Of a DNA stretch of 27,916 nt, positions 14,300 through 21,225 are shown piece after piece; position 1 is the first letter of the stretch, and the number at the start of each line of letters is the position of its first letter. The translations under genes and the position numbers were made by a program. Where the stretch lies: IMG/VR virus record IMGVR_UViG_3300023210_000166, positions 1-27,916 of that record. One strand, written 5' to 3'. A model generated the notes under the pieces. That model worked only from the letters and a program-made list of their open reading frames with translations, made no database searches and had not been told where the DNA came from. The DNA is from a virus.

Positions 14300-15251
14300 A
14301 TTTCCGCCAAGGAACGCCGCTTGAAAACTCATTGAGATTATACATCATGTTGCACAAATCGTGTGCCCATTGCTCACGCTCATAAAACGCTGGCTGTTCG
14401 ATTTTTGATAAATCGGTATCACATACCCCATCCCCGAATGTTTTGATTGGCGATAACATAAAGGTGGGAATACCCGCCGCAATAGTGTCAGTGCATGCCG
14501 ATGAGTTATAAGTTACCACGGCCCACGCATTCTCCAAGTCTTTGAAGATTGAATCTCCTTTGGAGAAATCTATGGACACCCGCACATTTTTGAATTCGCT
14601 GTAATCGTACTCATCGGGCAATAGCGACAACAATTCTTCGTATGATTCTGGCATGCCCAGCTTGCCCTTTTGTAAGACATATTTGGTGAACACACCGGGA
14701 TGTGGCCGAACAATAATTCTGCGATTGGTGTGTTCGCGAATTTCTCTTATCCATTGCTTACTCAGTTCAACCGAATCCACGCTGTTCATTGACCACCCTT
14801 TGCTCTGAGTGCATACGACAATGTGTTGTTTCGGAGAACCATCTCGCCACGGCTTGAGCTTGATATCAAAGGTACTGGAGAACGCATCCCATCTACTGGA
14901 ATCGGCGATTTGACCCAAAAATTCCCCCGTAGCCGTAGGGTTTCCAAGTGCAACTCTATAATGAACATTAGTGTCTGGAATAACATCGAGCGTTCCCCGA
15001 AAAAAACCACCATCCAAGCAAATGATCTGCTTGCTTTTGCCGTGCATGTTCATCAAAATGCGTCGAGGATTATCAACATCATCTTCACGAGAACCGCCGA
15101 AGATCACTGCTATTTTTGATTTTGAAAGATTGCTACTTACCATATGTGGGGTATCGCCCGAAGCTTTGATGCCTTCTGCAAACCGTCTAAGCAATTCATT
15201 GGTGATGAATTTTTTAGGCCCAGTAGAGTTCGTGATGATATCCACGTCCAT
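14274..15251 (-). CDS. RPHP-family putative glycosyltransferase, paralogue C
   Basis: 325 aa, the longest paralogue, with an insert after the RPHP site. Elements: KLKPWRDGS (131-139), VRPHP at 181-185, AWAVVTYNSSA, IAAGIPTFM, and the C-terminal LSKIEQP..YEREQW block. The start codon overlaps the stop of the upstream methyltransferase (TAATG). Ends in TAG, overlapping the convergent methyltransferase gene. Function by analogy with paralogue A. Confidence 0.72.
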   Translation of the reverse strand: MDVDIITNSTGPKKFITNELLRRFAEGIKASGDTPHMVSSNLSKSKIAVIFGGSREDDVDNPRRILMNMHGKSKQIICLDGGFFRGTLDVIPDTNVHYRVALGNPTATGEFLGQIADSSRWDAFSSTFDIKLKPWRDGSPKQHIVVCTQSKGWSMNSVDSVELSKQWIREIREHTNRRIIVRPHPGVFTKYVLQKGKLGMPESYEELLSLLPDEYDYSEFKNVRVSIDFSKGDSIFKDLENAWAVVTYNSSACTDTIAAGIPTFMLSPIKTFGDGVCDTDLSKIEQPAFYEREQWAHDLCNMMYNLNEFSSGVPWRKFKQYLSSQ

Positions 15252-15745
15252 TAGATGGTACCATAAATAGCGAAGCTGTACGCTAAGTCCCGTTCACTAC
15301 AAAAAACATTCTGAACACCCAACTCTTTAAACAGTTCAGTCATTATCATGGGGGTCAGTGTGTGCAAATGAAGTTTAGTCGGCATTTCATTGGGTTGCCA
15401 ATACAGACAATCTGGATGGGGAAGGTACAGAAAGATAGTGCCACCCTTTTTGATCTTGCTTACCCATCCTGCCAATGTCGCCTGATAGTCAGGCAAATGT
15501 TCCAAGCAGTGTGAACTGAAAATGTAATCAAACCCGCTATCGACTTCTGGTAAATTATATGCATCGTACTCGTCATCCAACTTGATATCGATAGGCACAC
15601 TGCCCGGCAACGCCCATTCTCGTTGACTGCATCCGATATCCAATCCTATTCCATTACATAGCTTGGTAGCATACGGGAATGCATACTGAGAGTGAAATCC
15701 CTCAGTGATAAATTTGGGAACTGTTTGGTGCTTAAATTTGATCAT
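15251..15745 (-). CDS. SAM-dependent methyltransferase
   Basis: 164 aa. GIGLDIGCSQREW (32-44) is motif I, PIDI (51-54) the strand-2 acidic end, FDYIFSSHCLEHLPDY (72-87) the post-motif region, and KKGGTIFLYLPHPD the usual strand 5. Part of a minus operon joined by TAATG junctions on both sides. Probably a glycan methylase. Confidence 0.85.
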   Translation of the reverse strand: MIKFKHQTVPKFITEGFHSQYAFPYATKLCNGIGLDIGCSQREWALPGSVPIDIKLDDEYDAYNLPEVDSGFDYIFSSHCLEHLPDYQATLAGWVSKIKKGGTIFLYLPHPDCLYWQPNEMPTKLHLHTLTPMIMTELFKELGVQNVFCSERDLAYSFAIYGTI

Positions 15746-16341
15746 TAGTGAATGACTTCAACAATATGAATAGCTCCACCCTTGAGATGAGCAAACTCGT
15801 CGCCATGCGGATGAATGATAACTTCAACGTCTTTCAGATTATCAACGACTTGATTACACCCGAAAACATCAGTGTCTGGGTAATTCATGTAGTAGTCATC
15901 CAACACGACAACCTTGCACCCGACGAGGTGGCTGTAATCGCTGCGGATGGTTTCTACGCTGTGGCCACCGTCGAGGAACACGAAATCGTCTGAGCGGTCT
16001 GTCAGCGTTTCTCGCGTATCTCCCATGATTAATTCAAAGGTGAACTTCATTGTGCCACTTGCTTGTAAAAACTTCTCATTAATGCGCTCAACTGTCGATG
16101 GCGGCTTGACCAGTCCATTGACCTTTTTGCTGCCCTCCAGCCAATTGAATTCACGCTTGTGTACCTCGATATCATCCACGCTGAACAGATCATAGCCCGT
16201 GTAGTGAACAGTTTCATGATGGTTCAACGCTGCCTTGATCATCTTGAGGGCGCGTTCGCCGTTCCAAGTACCGACTTCAACCAATGTCTTTGGCTTGTGC
16301 TCATTGATAATGTCGATGATTTTGTCATATCTATTCGTCAT
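15745..16341 (-). CDS. class I SAM methyltransferase (Methyltransf_24-like)
   Basis: 198 aa. LVEVGTWNGERALKM (20-34) is the SAM loop, YTGYDLFS (47-54) follows strand 2, and FVFLDGGHSVETIRSDY (120-136) then VVVLDDYY is typical of the Methyltransf_24/CmcI-like group, with a metal-type aspartate in LDGGH. Often found in sugar modification clusters. The ATG has AAAGGA about 8 nt upstream and overlaps the end of the GT9-like gene; a GTAAATAC just upstream falls inside that gene. Confidence 0.85.
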   Translation of the reverse strand: MTNRYDKIIDIINEHKPKTLVEVGTWNGERALKMIKAALNHHETVHYTGYDLFSVDDIEVHKREFNWLEGSKKVNGLVKPPSTVERINEKFLQASGTMKFTFELIMGDTRETLTDRSDDFVFLDGGHSVETIRSDYSHLVGCKVVVLDDYYMNYPDTDVFGCNQVVDNLKDVEVIIHPHGDEFAHLKGGAIHIVEVIH

Positions 16342-17092
16342 AATGTTTTTCCTTTAGTGTATTTACCGCCTCGATTACATCGTGGACTTTTATTTGATCC
16401 ATGCACCATTTACAATGATCGCATTCATAATGGCTACCACACGGAGATAATTCATGCTCTGTGTAAAAATTTATGTTGGTCTCGTACCCAGTGACGTTGG
16501 GTGCCGATAACCCGCCAAATATCGCGACTGATTGTTTACCTAATGCGGTTGCGGCATGTATTGTTCCTCCCTCAACACCGACGTGAAACTTGGCCAATGA
16601 CATCACCGCAAATGCCTCTCTTATATGACCGGTGTTGATCCGCACAACGCCTTTAAGTGTCGGGGTGTGCGCCAGCCCACATTGGACAAAACAAATATCT
16701 GGGAAAGCATCTACCACAGCCTGATAATTATGAAATCCCCATTCTTTGTTGACACTGTAGACAGACCGATCTTTCAGGTTTGGTTCAATGGTGACAAACT
16801 TGTCCGGTACCAATCCACGTGCTTTTATCATCTCATCGCCAGTGGGATATAGCTCTCCCGGCTTTGGATTCAATGGGACCAGTTTGGAATAACTACCTTT
16901 GTCATTTTGCCCTTTCCCAGTGGTATACGGCCTCGGTCTAATCTGAACCATAATACAAGACGGTGTGATCGCGTTACTCACATTTGGGTTATTGTCATAC
17001 ACAGAAGACCACTTCACTGTTGATCCATTAACCGGAACGATGTCTAGGGCGGGGTTTTCCAGTTTCAATCGCTTCAGCTTCGCAGTCAGCAT
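16331..17092 (-). CDS. GT9-like (heptosyltransferase-type) glycosyltransferase, second of a tandem pair
   Basis: About 253 aa from ATG 17092. Homologous to its upstream neighbour throughout: PALDIVPVNGSTVKW, SVYDNNPNVS, IRPRPYT, FVTIEPNLKDRSVYSVNKEW, FVGVEGGTIHAA-type glycine/histidine region, IFGGLSAPNVTGYETNINFY, and a Cys-rich end CGSHYECDHCKWC. The glycine loop GIGDDIM lies before ATG 17092, at 17107, where the neighbour has ATG but this gene has ATA. ATA 17107 or a non-standard start is therefore as plausible as ATG 17092 (which has AGGTG 8 nt upstream). Stop TAG. Confidence 0.8.
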   Translation of the reverse strand: MLTAKLKRLKLENPALDIVPVNGSTVKWSSVYDNNPNVSNAITPSCIMVQIRPRPYTTGKGQNDKGSYSKLVPLNPKPGELYPTGDEMIKARGLVPDKFVTIEPNLKDRSVYSVNKEWGFHNYQAVVDAFPDICFVQCGLAHTPTLKGVVRINTGHIREAFAVMSLAKFHVGVEGGTIHAATALGKQSVAIFGGLSAPNVTGYETNINFYTEHELSPCGSHYECDHCKWCMDQIKVHDVIEAVNTLKEKHYDE

Positions 17093-17103
17093 TATGTCAT
17101 CAC

Positions 17104-17886
17104 CTATTCCGATTGTATCAACTCTTTGACTTCTCGAATAACCTGATCCGCCGTGAGGGATTTCATTACCTCTTTGCAATGTGAACATTCATAATGACGA
17201 CCGCATGGCGATTCTGGATGTTCGCCATATACATTGATATGAAGATCATAACCAGTGGCACTGGGAGAACTCACTCCACCGAACAATACCACACCGCCCT
17301 TGCCCAGCGCAGCAGCCGCATGATGCATTCCGCCCTCGTACCCTATGAACATTGATGCTAATGATAAAACAGCAAATGCCTCTCGCACTCTTTTAGTATA
17401 GATCATAGTCACATTATCCAACACTACTGAATCGTCCGATTTACCATTACCGCATTGCACGAAGTTGCTATCCGGAAATGCGTCAACAACGCTTTGCCAT
17501 TTTTTCGCACTCCATTGTTTATTATCCGAGTATATGCCGGGTTTTTTGTAATTGGGTTCGATGTAAATAAAATCGGCAGCCGGTGCTACCTGCTTGGCGC
17601 GTTCGATTTCATCATCGGTTAGGTATATGTGTCCCGGTACCAGATGTTGATCATTGAATGCCGTATACGTTCCTGAACTATTTTCCCCGAAATATTTTAT
17701 GTATGGCCGTGGCTTCACCTCATAATACATCGTGTCTTTGGCTGGATCGTGATCAAATATTGGATTGTTACTATACGCTGCCGACACATCAAGTTTTTTC
17801 AACCCACCCGCCGGTACTATATTCATATGCGGATATTCTTGTTGCAAACGTGCCAGTTTGGCCGTCAACATTATATCATCACCCAT
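17104..17886 (-). CDS. GT9-like (heptosyltransferase-type) glycosyltransferase, first of a tandem pair
   Basis: 260 aa. MGDDIMLTAKLARLQQEYP begins at the glycine loop that in GT9 proteins follows the first strand, so the protein is N-terminally short. C-terminal donor-site features: FIGYEGGMHHAAAALGK, LFGGVSSPSATGYD, and CGRHYECSHCK. GT9 enzymes such as WaaC/WaaF move heptose from ADP-heptose in LPS synthesis; the donor here is not determinable. AAGGA is 12 nt before ATG 17886, rather far, and the residues KTIG upstream are conserved in the paralogue as TIG, so the true start may be upstream. Stop TAG. Confidence 0.82.
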   Translation of the reverse strand: MGDDIMLTAKLARLQQEYPHMNIVPAGGLKKLDVSAAYSNNPIFDHDPAKDTMYYEVKPRPYIKYFGENSSGTYTAFNDQHLVPGHIYLTDDEIERAKQVAPAADFIYIEPNYKKPGIYSDNKQWSAKKWQSVVDAFPDSNFVQCGNGKSDDSVVLDNVTMIYTKRVREAFAVLSLASMFIGYEGGMHHAAAALGKGGVVLFGGVSSPSATGYDLHINVYGEHPESPCGRHYECSHCKEVMKSLTADQVIREVKELIQSE

Positions 17887-17910
17887 TCCGATAGTCTTTC
17901 CTTATAACAG

Positions 17911-17950
17911 TATAAATACAATGTAGGCCGCGATCTGTAGTTCCGCCTAC
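17911..17950 (+). promoter_or_regulatory. late promoter TATAAATA plus 5' hairpin for the HNH gene
   Basis: Exact TATAAATA at 17911-17918, followed by C. The predicted start, about 17924, coincides with the 5' arm of a hairpin GTAGGC (17923-17928) / GCCTAC (17945-17950). The transcript would thus begin with a stem, which in phage mRNAs can protect the 5' end. Confidence 0.65.
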
Positions 17951-17974
17951 TCTAATGTCTTGGAGGACACCAGC

Positions 17975-18613
17975 ATGAACATATTTATCATCAATAAATA
18001 CACGAGAATCTATTGTAACATAATAGAACGCGCCAAATCAAGAAAACCATTGCCACGAAATAAAACAGAACTCCACCATATTTTACCCAAAGCGTTATAC
18101 CCATCGTGTGCCAATTTAACAAAGCATAAATGGAATGGGGTATATCTAACATTCAAAGAACATTTTGTATGTCATTTATTGCTGATAAAAATGCTGGAAG
18201 GTGAGAATAAGTCTAAAATGTCATTCGCCCTACACAGAATGAAAATGTCTAACATTGGTACCAATCGCATAACATCTCCGTATATGTACGAACTATTTCG
18301 ACAACGAGTGTGTTTTGGCCATTCAACTAAAACCAAAAACACAATGAGCATCAATCGTTCTGGAGACCGCAATAGTTTTTATGGAAAACGCCATACTAAT
18401 GAAAGCCGAGGTAGAATGGGAAAATCGAGGTATGGTTCGGATAATCCAAATTTTGGAAGAACCGTTTCCGACGAGAATAAAGATAAGATACGAAGAGCAA
18501 ATACTGGAAGAAAAGCGAATAGAGTGTGCTGTGTAATATGTCAAAAAGACTTACCAGTAAATATCTTTGCGGCATTTCATGGTGACAAATGTACGTCACC
18601 GAACCCCATTTAA
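17975..18613 (+). CDS. HNH homing endonuclease with NUMOD3 repeats
   Basis: 212 aa. Free-standing endonuclease that spreads its own gene by cutting cognate DNA. N-terminal YTRIYCNIIERAKSR, then the HNH core TELHHILPKAL (31-41), N47, and LTFKEHFVCHLL (58-69). Two NUMOD3-type DNA-binding repeats follow (GDRNSFYGKRHTNES about 129-143; GSDNPNFGRTVSDE about 153-166), then a Cys/His end (CCVICQ...H...C). ATG 17975 has GGAGG 8 nt upstream; ATG 17960 lacks one. It has its own late promoter and is more AT-rich than its neighbours, suggesting insertion between blocks of the island. Confidence 0.92.
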   Translation: MNIFIINKYTRIYCNIIERAKSRKPLPRNKTELHHILPKALYPSCANLTKHKWNGVYLTFKEHFVCHLLLIKMLEGENKSKMSFALHRMKMSNIGTNRITSPYMYELFRQRVCFGHSTKTKNTMSINRSGDRNSFYGKRHTNESRGRMGKSRYGSDNPNFGRTVSDENKDKIRRANTGRKANRVCCVICQKDLPVNIFAAFHGDKCTSPNPI

Positions 18614-19429
18614 TATTTCCCAAGCAAATCCCGATTTCATCTCATCTAAATTGAATTGGTTATACGACAAGTGCCGAAACCATTTCTCAACGTCATCACT
18701 ATAATGCGGCTTCTCGATGTTCGACAATTTTGTATTACCCAGCGTGAACGCAGCAGAGTGTTCCGACACAAACGCAGGAACACCATTCATCACTGCATCC
18801 CCAGCAACATTGCTTTGGTGTGTCACGACCGCCCAGCAGTCTTTTAAATCTTCGCTCAATGGAACCCGATTCTTGATCTTCCGTGATCGTTTTAACAATG
18901 TGGTCCCATGCACATCCGGTGTAAGATATCCAGCACTGTCCAGAATTGCCATCTCGGCAGGTTTCTCCCGAACAATAATAGGACGATCCGTATGTTTTCT
19001 AAGAGTTTGAATTGTTTGTTCAGTCCATTCATGGATGTTAAAGAATATACGGAATCCCTGAGTGGGTGGACATATCAAAATGTGACTGCCAGATCGTGTC
19101 CAATCTTTTACGGTGATATCGAATTCACGTAATCTGTCATCTGGGTAATCATTCAGTTCGGTGGTTTGTAGATTGTTTTTGGTGATACGGAAATAATCTC
19201 GCTTATTGCCAAGGTAGCAGTTGTCGCCGTAATAATACTCATGTCCTTGGTCCATACATGCTTGTAGAATCAAACTTGATCCACGTAGAATGCCCCAAAT
19301 AACCACAGGCTCTTTTGGTAATCCATTCATCAGGAAATACGACATCGGCTTGAACTCACCGTCACACCCTGTCATAAAACTCTTGAGTACTTCGTCTCCG
19401 TGTGTGGTTAATTGCTGATACGCTATCAT
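18596..19429 (-). CDS. variant RPHP-family protein (REKP), paralogue D
   Basis: 277 aa. Same layout as A-C: ITVKDWTRSGSHILICPP, IIVREKP (151-157), LKDCWAVVTHQSN, VMNGVPAFVS, and LSNIEKPHYSDDVEKW at the end. The RPHP motif is replaced by REKP, and LAGVP by MNGVP. It groups with paralogue E (RYKP), with which it shares DYPDDRLREF/RLPDDRWKAH before the tryptophan motif. It may have altered chemistry or be a non-catalytic partner. ATGA overlap with the TylF-like gene; GAGGTG precedes the start. Confidence 0.68.
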   Translation of the reverse strand: MIAYQQLTTHGDEVLKSFMTGCDGEFKPMSYFLMNGLPKEPVVIWGILRGSSLILQACMDQGHEYYYGDNCYLGNKRDYFRITKNNLQTTELNDYPDDRLREFDITVKDWTRSGSHILICPPTQGFRIFFNIHEWTEQTIQTLRKHTDRPIIVREKPAEMAILDSAGYLTPDVHGTTLLKRSRKIKNRVPLSEDLKDCWAVVTHQSNVAGDAVMNGVPAFVSEHSAAFTLGNTKLSNIEKPHYSDDVEKWFRHLSYNQFNLDEMKSGFAWEILNGVR

Positions 19430-20085
19430 GTAATCACCTCGAACGTAACCTTCTTTGTTCGTCCAGTTACGCAGATTGTTTTAAGTGTTCGGTTATATGT
19501 TTCCATCCACTCTTTCAATGCTTTCCATTCGTGCTCTTCCCATGTGAAATAGTGCTTCTCGCTTGCCACGTCTTTTGGTGGTTCCGAGAACAACTCATCA
19601 AACATCAAAAACATGCCGGGTTCAATTTTGTCGTTCATCAAATCTAACACGGTTTTGGTGCTACTATATAAATCACAGTCGATGTGTAAAATTCCAATAC
19701 GCTCTACTGCCTCTGGGGTAGTCAACCACACTGGCAACGAATCTTCGAACCATCCTTTTACCAAGGAAACGTTTGGTTCGGTGTGGGGCATTTCTTCGCC
19801 TTCATCCAGCGCAAAAGAACCTTTCGGGTGTCTTATATATGATGCGTCGGGATTCTGAACCCAATCTTCTGGCAATCCTTCGAATGAGTCAAAACCTGTG
19901 AAGTTTCTCTTGGGATCATGCTTCGCCATCATGTTGATGGATTTACACCGATGAACCCCGAATTCCAAGAATTGTCCCGGCCCTGTGTGAGCCATTACGT
20001 AATCGTAATATCTCGATCTACCTTGTATCTCAACGCCATCAGCCTTGATGGCGGCAACTGTGATGTTTGTGAAATCTAAAATCAT
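19426..20085 (-). CDS. TylF/macrocin O-methyltransferase-like protein
   Basis: 219 aa from ATG 20085. FLEFGVHRCKSINMMA (39-54) is the SAM loop, FTGFDSFEGLPEDW (62-75) is the strongly conserved TylF-family segment, and ILHIDCDLYSSTKTVLD (132-148) contains the metal-binding aspartates. TylF methylates a deoxysugar hydroxyl, so sugar O-methylation is a reasonable inference. The longer frame to 20226 is rejected: it crosses the promoter and the divergent gene. Only about 2 nt separate the predicted late transcript start from the ATG. Confidence 0.88.
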   Translation of the reverse strand: MILDFTNITVAAIKADGVEIQGRSRYYDYVMAHTGPGQFLEFGVHRCKSINMMAKHDPKRNFTGFDSFEGLPEDWVQNPDASYIRHPKGSFALDEGEEMPHTEPNVSLVKGWFEDSLPVWLTTPEAVERIGILHIDCDLYSSTKTVLDLMNDKIEPGMFLMFDELFSEPPKDVASEKHYFTWEEHEWKALKEWMETYNRTLKTICVTGRTKKVTFEVIT

Positions 20086-20092
20086 GATACCA

Positions 20093-20104
20093 TATTTATA
20101 AATA
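20093..20104. promoter_or_regulatory. bidirectional overlapping TATAAATA late promoters
   Basis: TATTTATAAATA is a perfect 12-bp palindrome that contains an exact TATAAATA on each strand (plus 20097-20104, minus 20093-20100). Predicted starts are near 20110 (plus) and 20087 (minus), at or beside the ATGs 20108/20111 and 20085. No Shine-Dalgarno is seen on either side, so both transcripts look leaderless. Confidence 0.7.
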
Positions 20105-20107
20105 CGA

Positions 20108-20992
20108 ATGATGTCACTTATTATATACGCACCCGACAACAAACCAGAATCAAAATGCTGGCAGGTATTCGATCCCGTCATGAATGGTGGCTGGCCAGAA
20201 TCCGACATTAACGTTATCTCAAACACATCAGCAGTTCGTTATCACGGAACCTGCATGATGTGGGGGTTTGTTGGTCAAAATGAATCAATATATAGACGAG
20301 CACTCGAAACTCACTCAATATTTAGTAGTGCTCCTACTTGTCATGTGTACTTCACTGACATGCCATACTTCGGTAGATATTCCGCCACCAACCCAGATGC
20401 CGAATGCTATTGGCGAATGATCCCAAATGCCTTGCACGTAAATCACCAAGACAGTAGATTGCCAGACGATAGATGGAAAGCTCACGGAATAGAGCTACAG
20501 GACTGGAAAACAAACGGAGATCATATATTACTATGCCCATCATCTGAGACGATGACACGACACGTATATGGATATGGGGTAGGAGATTGGATTCTCAGAA
20601 CCATGGCAACACTCAGCACACATACTGATCGACCAATTCATGTTAGATACAAACCAAGAGGAAACGGAACTTCAGGTCCGGACGCCGCAACTATCCCACT
20701 GGAAGATGATCTGAAAAATTGTCACGCTGTTGTCACCGGTATGAGTATCGCTGCAGTTCAGGCAGTGGTGGCGGGTGTGCCGGTGTTTTCTCACGACGAT
20801 GCCCCTACCGCGCCGGTAGGGTTAACTAATTTGAGTGGCATTGAAGCACCACGATATCCTGATCGACAGCCGTGGTTGAACACGTTATGTCATTATCAGT
20901 ATACCCCATCTGAAATAAAATCGGGCATGGCGTACGAATTTTTACAAAAATCTCTTGACAGGTCAACAAAATATGGTATTGTCCCATCATAA
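20108..20992 (+). CDS. variant RPHP-family protein (RYKP), paralogue E
   Basis: 294 aa (or 293 from ATG 20111). IELQDWKTNGDHILLCPSS (128-146), IHVRYKP (177-183), LKNCHAVVTGMS, VVAGVPVFS, LSGIEAPRYPDRQPW at the end. The family's RPHP is RYKP. No ribosome site precedes the double ATG; the late promoter ends 3 nt upstream, so translation may begin on a leaderless message. An early-type promoter for the next gene lies inside its 3' end. Confidence 0.68.
   Translation: MMSLIIYAPDNKPESKCWQVFDPVMNGGWPESDINVISNTSAVRYHGTCMMWGFVGQNESIYRRALETHSIFSSAPTCHVYFTDMPYFGRYSATNPDAECYWRMIPNALHVNHQDSRLPDDRWKAHGIELQDWKTNGDHILLCPSSETMTRHVYGYGVGDWILRTMATLSTHTDRPIHVRYKPRGNGTSGPDAATIPLEDDLKNCHAVVTGMSIAAVQAVVAGVPVFSHDDAPTAPVGLTNLSGIEAPRYPDRQPWLNTLCHYQYTPSEIKSGMAYEFLQKSLDRSTKYGIVPS
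20955..20982 (+). promoter_or_regulatory. sigma70-type promoter for the small gene at 21013
   Basis: TTGACA, 16-nt spacer ending in TGG, TATTGT. Same spacing and extended -10 as the early modules but with a different leader. TTGAC-AG-GTCAA forms a dyad over the -35 box. Confidence 0.75.
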
Positions 20993-21012
20993 CCAACAGG
21001 GAGATACCAAGA

Positions 21013-21225
21013 ATGTACACACTTTCAGCGAATATCGATGGCGATGCTCAGACGATTATGTCGAGTGACCTTGACGACCTTCATTGCAATATCGAAGGCA
21101 TGCTCGAAGCTGCCGAAGAATACGGCATGTCAATCGAAGACCTTAGTTTGGTCGATGAAAATGGCGATAGCGCCATGAATGACGAAATGGTAGAGTATGC
21201 CGCAACGATTATGGCAAACCTCTAA
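21013..21225 (+). CDS. small acidic hypothetical protein
   Basis: 70 aa, very acidic: MYTLSANIDGDAQTIMSSDL, then LEAAEEYGMSIEDLSLVDEN and MVEYAATIMANL. GGGAGA lies about 8 nt upstream. Driven by its own sigma70-type promoter inside the preceding gene, so it is probably early, unlike the late island genes around it. Its stop overlaps the convergent radical SAM stop by 4 bp. Function unknown. Confidence 0.78.
   Translation: MYTLSANIDGDAQTIMSSDLDDLHCNIEGMLEAAEEYGMSIEDLSLVDENGDSAMNDEMVEYAATIMANL

Noticed and set aside
15262-15270. CATAAATAG on the plus strand as a late promoter.
   Set aside because: It lies inside a minus-strand coding region with no plus gene downstream, and is followed by G, unlike the other copies.
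16359-16366. GTAAATAC on the minus strand before the methyltransferase at 16341.
   Set aside because: Undecided: within the coding end of the GT9-like gene, with a different first base and a start that would leave the ribosome site at the very 5' end; not listed as a feature.
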